From Xylogone sp. PMI_703 (taxonomy: Eukaryota > Ascomycota > Leotiomycetes), in contig JAJTUQ010000019.1 in NCBI GenBank assembly GCA_021399445.1, positions 62,001 through 126,000 of the forward strand: 64,000 nucleotides of DNA, given 5' to 3'. The notes below the pieces were generated by a model. It made no database searches, had not been told where the DNA came from, and was given only the letters and a program-made list of their open reading frames with translations. The position numbers were made by a program, and so were the translations under genes. Below are positions 50,082 to 61,250 of the stretch, one piece after another (the first letter of the stretch is position 1; the number at the start of each line of letters is the position of its first letter).

Positions 50082-52638
50082 CTATGTGATGGTAGCACAA
50101 ACTGAAATGGGAGTGGATCGCATTGTGAAGCGGGTAGGTAATACTAATGCTGTACGAACCTTAAGTAAAAACGAAGCAAGCACAGTCATTGCTCCAGCTG
50201 CGATGAGAAGGATATAACTAATTTGCAAAGCCTAGTTAGCATCCAAATTTCTTTCCAAGGGAATTGACAGAGACATGAATACGAATGCGAATTTTGCGAG
50301 AAGAGGACTCTGCTTACACATCATCGATGGAGGAGACGATTACGTCCAAAATAGACTCAAGCTTGTCATCTGGCAAGCTCTCAAGTAAGTTGCTACTGGT
50401 ACCGGCGATACTAGCTTGGATCACATCGGAGCTAGTATCAGGCAAGATGATGGCGATATCGTGAGTTGCTCTGTTGACGAAGATAGCGCCGGCCATACCA
50501 AGTGCAAGGACGATTCCTCCTAATTGCGCTTGTCAACGGCACATTTGTAAGCTACTGTGGTCCTATTCCAAGATATACGCTAGTCGGGCTACTGGAGTAC
50601 TACTTACAGAACATCATATATCCAAGAGCAGACGGGATTTCGTCCGGCTTAACCTTGGCCTGGACTACACTGTACCCTGCTTGATTGAACGCACCGACAC
50701 CGACGGCCATCAATATGGTGTAGCCATAGATTGCACCGGCGCTTGTGGTTCGTTTGACAGTGTCTTGGAGAAAGAGTTAGTGATTACTTGTCATTCTTAC
50801 TTTCTGTTCGGATTTCTAGAGCCATTGCTTACACATCAACGCAGCTGCTATCAGCTCGAAACATCCTCCAAGCAAGTACCAAGGAAAATAGTACCCAAGT
50901 TTAGTCATCATGTGGCCGTTGAGGATTATTGTGAAGATTAAGACCAGAACGAACGGCAGTAGACGAACAACAGCATGAATGGCAGTATCTCCCTGTTGAG
51001 CGTACTTATGAATCAACTGTTATTAAATCCGGTCACGAGAGATGGACTAACCCTGGTAAATTGGAAGAACAATGGTATATAATACACGGATATGAATAGA
51101 CCACTGCTGGCACAACCTTTGGCAATGTTAGTAACAATGTAATAATGTAGAGTAATGAGTAGATAACCTACTATTTAGGATAAACAAGACAATTAATGAA
51201 CGCCGCTTCAGGAAATGAACGGGGAACAAGCGAGTGTTTTCACTGCAGAGAATGAAGTAGGTTTGTTGAATACCAAAGACCACAAACAGAACTCCTGCCA
51301 CCACAAAAAGGGCAATTGACGAGCCACTATTCCAATTCCATTGAACTCCACCAAAGTCAATACCCATGGTGAGACACGCAAGTGCTGCAGTTGAAAGGAC
51401 AATTCCTATCCAGTCAATCAACCTGGAACGTTCTAGGAGAGTTGCCTTCGGTTTAGGATCAAAAGATGGTAGCAGAAACACATAGACAGGCGAAAATATA
51501 CCACCAACTACCAGGTTAATATAGAAACCCTATTTAGAATTGCCGTCAGCTGCCGATCGCTTGGGGAATATCTTGTCAAACTAACCCAACGCCAGGTCGC
51601 GGAACTTTGGGCAAATGCCCCACCTATAGCTGGCCCTGCAACGGTGCCAATTCCCCATGAGATTGCACTTTGGATGCCTGTCAGTTGATTGGTCATGTCT
51701 CACAGTTACTATAACTAGAGAGAAATTATGGGGAAACTGACGTGAAGCCAATATACGTTGGTCGTTCGCGTACCGTGGTCGAGACTGATAGAAGCACGAG
51801 GATTCCAAAATACATTCCGCTACCCTATCAACGTCCAACTGATCAGTAGCGGTTCATAACGAGATTAATTAGAAGACTTACACCCATCCCAGCTAACGCT
51901 CGACCTACAATCATAGCTGTCATTGTAGGAGCTGCGCCACAGAGGGCAGAACCTGCCATGAACAAGCACAGGGACTGCAGCGAATGAGTCAGCACACGCC
52001 TACTAACGGCCAAGATACTTTAGACAGCTTACACCAATATAAAGGTATTTTGCATTGTACAAACCATAAAATTTTGACCATGGGAGGACCAATGCCGACG
52101 AGCATAGTGCAAAACTATGTTCATATTCTCAGTACCGTAGACAAAGCTAGAAATGAGGATTGCGAATTCAATGGCACTTACGCTACAGAAAGCCAGGACA
52201 CCTGGTCTGCACTGTTGAATTGCTGGATGATTGCCTGATATGCGAATCGCAATTAGAAGGGCTATCACCCTCAATGGTATAGATGTGGTTTAGGGTACGT
52301 TACCGGTTGGATGTCCGCAACAATGGTGTTGTCAAGGGCAAATAGCATGTGGCTTGATAGAATTGCTGTGACAACAAGGAACCACTTGAGACATCTTTAG
52401 TCTTTTAAATGTTCTTCCCATATAGTCATGAATAAGGTACCTTGAAGCCAACTACTTGACGAGGCTGATCCGAATTCTCCGTTGAATTTGAAAGGGCTCC
52501 AGCCTCGACATCTTCCAAATCACTACTAGCCGTGGGTGTCGGATCTTTTTCTCTAAGGCTAGGGCTGATAGAAGTGGTTTGAGAGTCTTTGGGATCGCTC
52601 GAACCGACGTTTGTGGCCTCCATGACAGACGACTTCAT
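50082..52638 (-). CDS. MFS drug/metabolite exporter (DHA2-like, 14 helices)
   Basis: Thirteen exons reconstructed: 52638-52441, 52384-52304, 52234-52182, 52114-52033, 51974-51882, 51824-51742, 51667-51586, 51529-51172, 51116-51052, 50992-50833, 50763-50608, 50528-50318, 50217-50082; 585 residues with phase kept to a TAG. The cytosolic N-terminus of about 65 residues is Ser/Glu-rich. Core motifs: LSSHMLFALDNTIVADIQP, QVSWLSVAF, LVLPWSKFYGLYNAKYLYIG, GSALCGAAPTMTAMIVGRAL, WGIGTVAGPAIGGAFAQSSA, TWRWGFYINL, YYIPLFFQFTR, VRLLPFVLVLI, AGAIYGY and LGGIVLALGMAGAIFVNR. This is the proton-driven fungal efflux family that exports toxins and secondary metabolites across the plasma membrane. The junction at 51668 is unusual but restores a continuous helix. 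The last exon is the least certain part. It is probably the cluster exporter. Confidence 0.88.
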
Positions 52639-53472
52639 GGCGGGGACTGTTAAAAAAAGACAGTAGAAATGGAGGATCAGATGATCAAGTACACCTTCAT
52701 AAATCTTTAGAATATATAACTCGTCTAGTCTAAGATTACATGCGAGGATAGCGTCCATTTGAAGCCCTTCATGCACACGACAGCTGCCGATTTGTAAGGG
52801 CAGAGAGCGCTAAGAGTAAGCTTCAAGTGGCTTCTAGGACCTCAAAGTATATTGGGACGGCATTGGGACGGATATTACTCATTGGGCATAGCGGGGGCGG
52901 TTAATGTCCGGGTTCATAAAGGAAATTTAAATCGGATTTCCAATCTGACTAGCATAACTTCTACCAAAGAAGGCAAGTGCAAGGGGTCAAGGCGGTCCGT
53001 TCCGGGTCATTATCCGGCCCCACTGTGGCGGCCGCGAAAAATGAAGGGTTTCTAATTGAATAAATGCGACATTCTGTACACATATTGACTAAAGTCTACA
53101 ATTATACGCGTACAGGTCCTTGACTTTAATAGCTGTGGCTGAAACACAAGCTGATTCTCGTAGAAAATTCTATTAGTAATAACTACAGTAGTTCGGAGAA
53201 ACTTTTATTTTTCTTAACTTTTACAGGGCTTTAGGTTTTTTTCATATTTTTCATGAAATTGAAATTATACGAATTTTTCGGGTTTTTTTACTTTGTAAGG
53301 TTTCTAATTTGTGTTCAAATGATCCATAATCACACTGTTCTTGAATTCAGCATTTAAAGTCCGTCTGAGCACTATGTTCCTTGATCCTGTCAACCACACC
53401 GAAAACTTCTTCACTTGTCGTTTTTTCACCTGCCTTCAACTCGCACCTATCTGATTTGAAACGACGACCAAG
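52639..53472. promoter_or_regulatory. Divergent promoter region, MFS exporter / CMD-like gene
   Basis: About 830 bp between two divergent starts, with a GC-rich patch near 52890-53040 amid AT-rich sequence and T-runs at 53210-53310. No coding sequence was supported. A shared promoter would suit two genes of one cluster. Confidence 0.5.
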
Positions 53473-54135
53473 ATGTCCACAGAGGAACATGAAACTGAGA
53501 ACGCACGCTCCGTTAGAGGGAAGCTGTATCCGAACCAACGTGCCGTCTTCTCCTACATTGACCCAAAGAACACGACACCTGAACTAGCTGAGGCATTCAA
53601 GGTCCTTCCGTTTGAGCGCAATGTCCTCAAGCTTGTCGCTCATGCCCAAGGTTTCTTCCCCGGCATTTCCCACCTGCTCTCAACAGTGTTTGCTCCGACC
53701 CGCGAACTAGCCACCCTCGAGTGGCAGCTTGTTGTGCTCCGTACGGCAGCGCTTATTGGTGCTCATTATGTCTTCGAGATCAATACGCCCGTCGCGCTCG
53801 TCAATGGCATGCCCAATGCCAAGCGCCTGCTTATTGCCTTTGGGAAGACTGATGATGCGGAGTTCTTTTCAACTCGTGACCAGCTCTTAGCAGCCTTCGT
53901 TGAAGAATTGATTAGGACGAACACTGCTTCGGATGCTCTTGTGAACAAACTCAAGGCAAATTTTACTGAGGGCGAGATCATGGAGGTAATTGTCATTGTA
54001 GGGCTGTATACAATCTTCGGTCGTGTCGCAAATGTTAGCCGTATTGATGAGGACCCGGAAATTCCTGGTCTCAAGGACTCTCTTACTGTTCTCACGGGTC
54101 AGAAGGAGCGGGCGGCTCAGGAGAAAAGCACATAA
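53473..54135 (+). CDS. Carboxymuconolactone-decarboxylase-like (AhpD fold) protein
   Basis: Single exon, 220 residues. The central segment LEWQLVVLRTAALIGAHYVFEIN matches the helix pair of the carboxymuconolactone decarboxylase/AhpD superfamily. A second helical region (GEIMEVIVIVGLYTIFGRVANV) completes the domain. The protein contains no cysteine at all, so it cannot be an AhpD-type CxxC peroxidase; a lyase-like or non-redox role is more likely. Related proteins are frequent in fungal metabolite clusters with poorly known function. The start ATG at 53473 is preceded by ACCAAG and followed by a normal hydrophilic N-terminus. It is divergent from the MFS exporter and may share its promoter. 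Confidence 0.85.
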   Translation: MSTEEHETENARSVRGKLYPNQRAVFSYIDPKNTTPELAEAFKVLPFERNVLKLVAHAQGFFPGISHLLSTVFAPTRELATLEWQLVVLRTAALIGAHYVFEINTPVALVNGMPNAKRLLIAFGKTDDAEFFSTRDQLLAAFVEELIRTNTASDALVNKLKANFTEGEIMEVIVIVGLYTIFGRVANVSRIDEDPEIPGLKDSLTVLTGQKERAAQEKST

Positions 54136-54154
54136 GGTTACTGTGTAGAAAAGC

Positions 54155-55764
54155 TCACATATTGTTTATAGCCAATACACTTAATATATTATATAAAATT
54201 CTTACGCTAATGGCGATCTCGTAATTTGTGCACCTGTTTAGCAATTTGGCCGTAAACATCAGATCCAGTTCCTCGTATGATCGACCTTTTGTCTCGGCAG
54301 GCAGAAGACAGCCCAAATCAGAGTTACGAAAGCTCAGACAAACCAAAAGAATTCCGTCGTTCCTTTCCATTCCCAAGCAGTGGGATTGACCATATATGGC
54401 TCGATAGCATTGGCGACGATTTGGGCAATGTAGTGTGAATTTCGCACAAGCATGACGGTTTTGGATTGGAGGCAGGTGGACGAGACTTCCGCTGGAATCG
54501 CCCATCCCACAGCACTAACAGTTAAGGAGAACGTAAGCAACCGGATTATACAAAGTGCTTTTTGTATCCATTTTACCGAATTGCTTTTGGTTTCTAGAGT
54601 CAGAGCGCGGATTATGAAAAGCCAGAGGGGCATGCCGGCCATGCCAGTCATATACAGCCGGCGTCAACCAACTCGACGCATGAGAAACCATGACGCAACG
54701 GTGCCGTAGAATGCAATGCCAGTCGCACTGAGATTAAGCTTACAGGAATCATCAGAGCTTAGGCCGGCTTGGACAAAGAAATAGGTCGCAGAATAGGCAA
54801 ATTGAGCACCACATGTGATCTGGCCATCAGACGAAGCACAGTTTCTCTGCATGCACGTAATTACCCTTGCGGACCTACCGCTATGGAGATTCTGGCATGA
54901 ATATTGCGGCGAAAACTAGGAAGGGAGTTCACAGCCACTGGATGGCAAATGGGAATCTCCATGCCCACTGATCAGGACGGTTAAGCAAACTTTGGAGAAC
55001 TCTAGCACCGACTAGTTGGCCTGTAGCGACGCACATGTTCATGTACGCTGTGAGGTACGGTCGGAGCGGTAAAGGGCAGAGCTCTGAAGCATATGCCGGC
55101 CCTATGGTCGCAAATATACCCCAAGGGATTCTGCAAATGATTCATACGTGTAGGTCATATGGGAATTTAGTTGGAAGAAGTATCGTCGAACGCTTAAGAT
55201 GTAGGGGAGCAAAAGTGTGATAATAATCGAGGGAGACTTACCCACATAGGATCTGGCCTACAGTCTGAAGCTGCACTGACATTCTGAAGAACGAAACGAA
55301 CACAAAACTGATCATGAAGACTAACCCCAGTATGAATGCTAGCAGATACCCAAACCTCTGAATCAGGAAGCCATTATCCAAAGCCTCTACAATGGCACCT
55401 GCCTGTGGTCCGCTCCCCATGGAGCTCTGCCATTTCGCTGGTATTTGATAGCTTCCTCCAGAGAGCTTACCAAACTGTCCTGCATAGGTTGGATAAGCAT
55501 AGAGAGAGCCGATCAATATTGCGTCGTGCCCTCCATAATGACCAATATCGAGATAGTCAGAGACCACACAACAGCCCAAGGATATGCTCCGAGCGTTTGT
55601 CGTACGGACAAAGAGTGCTCATGCACATTTGCTGCTTGAGCTTCAGCTAGCGTTGCCCTCCATACAGACTTTTTGCCCAGGACTGGCTGAGAGATCTTTT
55701 CTTCGGCGCTTCTACTTATGTGCTCCCGGTGCGTTACACCAATCCCACGTTCTTTGTCGTCCAT
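54155..55764 (-). pseudogene. Inactivated sugar (alpha-glucoside type) MFS transporter
   Basis: Minus-strand remnants in order: MDDKERGIG, then SVWRATLAEAQAAN, ILVIMEG, AILIGSLYAYPTYAGQFG, GILCG-type end of exon, IPWGIFATIGPAYASELCPL, FPFAIQWL, CGAQFAYSATYFFVQAGL, VGWAIPAEVSS and LPAETKGRSYEELDLMF. These are the landmarks of the fungal maltose/alpha-glucoside permease family (12 helices, about 530 residues). Disabling changes: a roughly one-base deletion after MEG near 55525 shifts the frame; TGA replaces a Trp codon at 54929-54931; TAG at 54881-54883; the central loop between helices 6 and 7 is deleted; another frameshift lies near 54340. It cannot make a functional transporter. Confidence 0.88.
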
Positions 55765-57155
55765 TGTAAAGCTCGGTATTGCTGAAGTTGAAAAAAAGTC
55801 CAAAAAGTCCGATTCAGTTGTACCTGTAAATCCTGTTTGGAGTATTTAGACCCCAACTAAAAGATTAAATAGAATAAGGCATTATGTTGACGGATCGTTG
55901 CAGGGTGATATATATGAAGAGGATGGCACTAGCCAGGCCACCTAAATTCGAGGCTTTGGCACGGTTGTGATCGCTAGGCATGGAAAATTATAATACATAT
56001 TACCTGACTACGTCCAGACACCGGCAAATACGCAGTATTACTCCCGAGAGGGAGGATGTAGTGAGTATCATTTGAGGGTTTAGGAGTAGCGAGTTTCAAT
56101 GTTTATGGTGGGGGTGGAGAAAATCCGGGGAAAAGAGTCCGGGGTAAATGCAGGGGACAGAGAAATTGGTGGGGGTACCAGGACAGAACGGAACAGAACC
56201 TACTTGGATTGGTGGAAATCTCCTGCTGTTTACCCTAGCATGCTGAAAAATTACTTACACATTGAAGCTAGACCTTCCTTTCGTTCTGTTATGAGCAAAA
56301 GACGGGCAGAATGTGCCGTTCCTTGACCGGGAAATTCCATGAACACTTGCGAAAGTATTATTTGCCTGAGAAATTTGAGGTACCTGTGGTAGCTCACGAC
56401 TATGCAGAAGAGGTACATATATCCTACGCATGCAATATAGTAGCGGAGTAAAGGACATTTCACTGCTGTCTTTGTACCGTGAAAGCTATATAAACAAGAA
56501 AGGAAAGAGTAGCTGGCTGTTTGCCCTAAGAGACAGGACACATAACTTGATATCACAGAGCCAAAGATGTCATTGTCTGAAGTATGAGATGGCTCTTCTA
56601 CCCTCACCTTACGCTGCTATATGTAACAGGCGAGTGCAAGTTGTATCTGGTAGCTTGACTGGCAGCAAACATAGTTCCGTCTTCCATTCAACCTCCGCGT
56701 CGAAGTTAGAGGGATAAAGGAGCTCTACTTTTATAGAATGCCGGCTCCTCAATCTTGGCAGAGGAATACGGTATTGTCTTGTGCCTCCCCTTCGCCAGAT
56801 AGAGAGATATATGTCATTGGTGTTCGAAACCATTCCAACACAGACCCAGTCGCCGTGCCACCGAGGAAAACTAAGCGGCCAGATAGGGTGCGCCGTCTTC
56901 AACTTATCACACGTCAGATCTGTTACCGAGCAAGCGGGACAGATGTAGATTCATACAATAGACGTTTCATAACACCTATGACTGACAATTTCCTTACATA
57001 ACAAAAAAGTCAATTATTTGCTTTCCTAAAAAAGAAGCTCGGCAGGTTTACAGAGTGGTAAGCATCTCTCTTGGCGAATCGCCGCTCTGGGCTCTCGGGC
57101 GAAGTCATTCTCGTCCTTAGCGAATCGCCGCGCTGAGCGATAGTACGAAGTGATA
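55765..57155. other. Intergenic; includes short repeats next to the transposon
   Basis: 1.4 kb with no supported gene. Just left of the transposon, at about 57072 and 57118, two diverged copies of a GGCGAATCGCCG-containing unit occur about 46 bp apart. The unit itself is nearly palindromic. Confidence 0.5.
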
Positions 57156-59036
57156 AGCCGCCCACCCGGCTAACCGACATACCGGGTTCCCGACACCTAA
57201 CGCGACTGTGTTTTTGGCAAGATTCATATAGGTTTCTACAATTTTGTGTTTTGAATAACTCTACCAATTCTAAGTCAATTTTAATAATTTGATGTGTTTT
57301 AAAGTCGTACTAAATTAAATATGCCGTTATACAAAGAAGAAGATGTTCAAGACGTAATTAACGCAGTGTTGCACGGTCAAAGTGTTCAAAATACTTTTAA
57401 TGACTGGGGAATACTATATATTACTCTTATAAGTAGAATAAGTGGCCTAGAACCTCGTAGATCAAGCCATAAATTGGAGCAAATATTCTCTGAAAGTCAA
57501 GAAACACAATTAGCTAATTGGATTTTACTCTAAAACAATATAAGCTATACTTTAAATTATACAATTATGAAATCTATAATCACTAAACTCCTCCGAATCA
57601 ATAGGTTAAATCGATTACCAGGAAAAAATTAAATATCTAGATTTTTGGCTTATTATCTTGAAATCTATACACTTAAAAGTATAAGGATTAATAATCATCG
57701 CATAAACAGAACTTTCCTTGAGTCTATTTGAGCTTTTTTTGAGCTTTTCGAGAATTTTATCATAAAAGTTATCTTTCTACAATATCAGTATAATATGAAT
57801 AAAACAAGAATAATGGAAGAGTTAAGAATTAATGGGTTAGTTCTTGGAAGCTCTAAAAAGAAGAGAATTTATGTAAAAGGTAATATTAGCCACCATTGAA
57901 TTATAATTTTGGAATATATTTCAGCTATAGACTAATATATAAAACCTTTAATTATTTTCAAAAAAAAAAACAGATACAGGCTTAGTGATATCTTTCAAGA
58001 TTAGAAAAATATAAAAGCTAAACATTTACTTACTCCGAAAATGGCTAGACCAGCAATTTTACAGTTGTTAAATGGATAAAAGATGTCTTTGAGCCTCAAA
58101 CTAGGCCTCAAAGTTCAGATCAATAGCGATTATTGATTTTAGATGGCCATGGAAGTCATACAACCGATGAATTTATGTAAGAATACTTTTAAAGCAAAAT
58201 ATTGCTTTCTTTCTTGCCAGCACATGCTTCTCATGTCTTACAGTCACTGAGTTTGTCAGTTTTTTCGGCTCTGAAAGCTATATATCAACGTTATATAGCT
58301 AAGTTAAACTCTAAGACTAATTTTTCTCTAATTAGTAAACGTAACTTTTTTATTTGTTATAAGAAAGCTAAATTAGAAGGTTTAAAAACTAAAAATATCA
58401 AACAAAGCTAGAGAGCTACAGGTTTATAGCCATTGAATGTCAACAAGCCATTAAATTCTAGTCAAGTAATTCAATCTCTTTCAGAACCACAAACATCCCC
58501 AAAACCAACCCATGAACTAGAAAAAGTAACAGATATTGAAATTGTTACTCCTAACTATAGTCACCAAATCACTAAATTGACGTGGCAAATTCAAAAACAC
58601 TTAGAAAACTCCAATCAGTATATACGCTTACTTCTTCAGAAAGTCAGCAAAACTTTAGACGATAAAAACATAGCTTTCACGCTCAAAGATCGCAAAATCG
58701 AAGAACTAAAACTACAGTTAGAAGTTATTAGGCCTTCTAAAAGGCTCTAAGTAGTTAAAAACCCCAATAGTAAGTTTATGAAGATTCCAGAAATCATGAG
58801 AGCCAAGAAAGAGCTAAAAACTAAAATAGCTAGTTGGAAGGCTAGAAACCCTGAATTATTGACTGTGACAACTTCTAAATTGGTGGAATCTATGCTTATG
58901 GAGCAATTGACTTTTGAATTTCAATTGGAATAGTTATAGCTATTATAACATTGTAAGAATAATTGATTTTGTAGAGAGAGTGTGCTTTTGGAGGGGTGTC
59001 AGGAACCCAGTATGTCGGTTAGCCGGGTGGGCGGCT
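57156..59036 (+). mobile_element. Degenerate Fot1/Pogo-type DNA transposon
   Basis: An 1881-bp element bounded by inverted repeats of about 45 bp. The left arm (57156-57200) begins AGCCGCCCACCCGGCTAACC and the right arm (to 59036) is its reverse complement with a few C/T differences and small indels. Length matches Fot1-like elements. Inside, on the plus strand, lie pieces of the transposase: the N-terminal psq-type helix-turn-helix at 57321-57533 (MPLYKEEDVQDVINAVLHG) and the end of the DDE domain at 58202-58411 (LPAHASHVLQSLSLSVFSAL, SKRNFFICYKKAKLEGL). Between them only AT-rich, stop-filled sequence remains. A TA dinucleotide flanks the left end; the right flank is CA. The strong C-to-T/G-to-A drift of the interior suggests repeat-induced point mutation. 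Not mobile by itself. Confidence 0.88.
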
Positions 59037-59251
59037 CAACTGTAGCCATTAAGCTGATGATCTCAAGCTGTAATAGCATATGAAGCAGCTTTAAATTGGA
59101 AAATATCCTGTATCGAAAATGGTCACGTAACTTCGAATTCAGAATTACAAGTCTTCCTTAAATCGAGCCCTTAGAAACTTATAAAGGACATAAAGACGGC
59201 TCTGTTTATATTAGTCTTACATTTTACGTACATTTACAAGATAATTTAACC
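59037..59251. other. Short gap between transposon and P450 fragment
   Basis: About 215 bp; presumably the old promoter of the P450 fragment that follows. No other feature. Confidence 0.4.
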
Positions 59252-60083
59252 ATGGTATCCACCTATACCTTGGTTGCTTTGAGTCTGACTACAAGTCTTT
59301 ATGTGCTTTGGAAATTGTTCAAGCCATGCCCTGGACCTAGCGGCCTCAAACCGCTACCAGGCCCTCGAGGTTAGTACAAGCCCATTTGACATTAATCACA
59401 TTACTGATATTCTGTGTAGCGAAATGGTTGGTAGGAAATGCCCTTGAGCTGTCTTCCCGTCACTTTTGGCTCAAGTTTAAAGAATGGGGCGATAAGTGGG
59501 GTCCGATTTACAAGCTCTCTATTTTTGGCAAGACGCATTTAGTCGTGTCAACGGAGCAGGTTGCAAATGCTTTACTGACCGACAAAGGCGCAATTTACTC
59601 ATGCCGAGAGCAGTTGCCATTTGCTGCTCAGCTTTTGACCCGAGGAAACCTTATCTTGTTACACCCTTACGGAGGTAGGCAGGCCGCAGTCTCTATTGTT
59701 TGTGAGTATAGCATAGGTTCTGTATTACTGACCCAACATAGATGGCTGGCGAAACATGCGGCGATTTATGCATCAGGCTGTAAATACCAAAGAGGCTATT
59801 AGTTATGAGCCAGTACAGCTGTATGAAGTGAAGCGCCTTGTGTTCGATCTGATCCGGGCACCAGAAAAGTATGAGATGTGGTTTGAACGATTTTCCGGCA
59901 GTGAATATATTTCTCCAGATCGGCTACGGGAAAATATCACAAACAGGGGAGGAACCTTGTCTCAGAGATTGTATCGAAGTCGTTCACACATTATATACGA
60001 AGTTACCTAATTATTTCTCATTTATCTGTATTACTTTAGTCAGGCTACCTATTATTAATTGTTACTTACTAAAGAAAGGATAA
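59252..60083 (+). pseudogene. Truncated cytochrome P450 (N-terminal third only)
   Basis: Begins with a membrane anchor (MVSTYTLVALSLTTSLYVLW) and a proline hinge GLKPLPGPRG. After a short intron (about 59371 to 59439) come LKFKEWGDKWGPIYKLSIFG and TEQVANALLTDKGAIYSCRE, the A-B helix region of fungal P450s. A second intron follows. Then an MRRFMHQAVNT segment continues to FERFSG, where the frame shifts and resumes as QIGYGKISQTGEEPCLRDC. After about 60 kb all similarity is lost in AT-rich DNA. The I-helix, ExxR and heme-binding Cys are missing, so it is non-functional. It is not a duplicate of the P450 at 33981: the N-termini differ clearly. Confidence 0.82.
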
Positions 60084-61250
60084 GAAGAACATGTTAAACT
60101 CAAATAATGAGAAATTTTATACATAATAATTACTCTTAATCACTTTAATATTTGTGCATCGGATCTTTCCAGTGTTAAGAAAAAAATTCAAAAAAATTAA
60201 TTAGTAATTATTTAATTTAATTTAATGACCAGATTTTGAAAAAGTAATTAATTAATAATTAAATTAAATCAAATAATAATTAATTACTTTTTCATTTGCA
60301 TAATTTGTGCACAAATGTATAATTTACATAAAGATAAAAATAATGAATTATTATTAATCAAGATTATATAATATTATCCTGAATTTTAAGGTTTTATATT
60401 TTTATAATTAAAATTATATTAAATTTGACTATATAACAATCATATAGTTACACGTAACCAAAGTATTTAATTACCTTTTCTTTTAGGTTTAATTTAATTT
60501 AATTATCATCGAAAAATTAAATTAAATTAAATTAATTCTAATACTAAATCTTTCTAGACTAGCATTAATCTCATTATAACTGTAGACTGACTAAGATCAT
60601 GTTAGTACAAGGTTTAACCTGTCCAAAATGATTTTCCTGACTAGTTACATAAACTTCTTAATATTATCCTTAGTATAATATGTTTTATTATAAGCAATTC
60701 CTATCCTTATAAAGTTTTTCTATGTCTACAAATAAATAGCTAGATTAACATTTAGTATATTTATTGTTATCCAAAAATTATTAATATTAATGTTATTAAT
60801 ACTATCTTTAGAAGTATATATACTTTTTAATAAAGAATTTATAATCCTTAAACTTAAAATCATAAGGTTTGTTATAAGTAAAAACATTAACATATTAAGT
60901 ATAAGGATAGGTCTTATAAACTACAAAAGAAGTATAATTAGCTTTAGTAAAAGAAAGTCTAAGTCTATAGTAATATAATAATTCTTAACTTTATCTATAA
61001 TTTTTATAAATTCAGTATATAATGATAATATTATCATAAGCCAGACTAAGAAGTTCAAACCCATAAAATCAGTTTTAGTCAACTTTTCACAAAATCGACG
61101 GAGACCAAAAATACTATCATAAAAGACAAACTCCTTTGTTTTGTCAACATCACTGCTTAACTCATAGGCTATTATTATATATACTGTATGTACAACGTAA
61201 ATTAATGAAAATCTGTATTAACTTATAGTTAAAACTATCTCGGTCGACTT
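60084..61250. repeat. Extremely AT-rich region with TTTAATTTAATT arrays
   Basis: 1.2 kb of A/T-dominated sequence. Arrays of TTTAATTTAATT/AATTAAATTAAA occur at 60205-60290 and 60485-60535 and can pair with each other as inverted repeats; a shorter hairpin involves GTAATTAATTAATAATTAAA at 60245. No coding potential. The look is that of RIP-mutated repeat DNA. Confidence 0.6.

Noticed and set aside
51668..51741. Apparent frameshift in the MFS exporter before the WGIGTV helix
   Set aside because: The acceptor CCAAAG at 51668 keeps phase and gives the expected helix length, so the gene is intact there.
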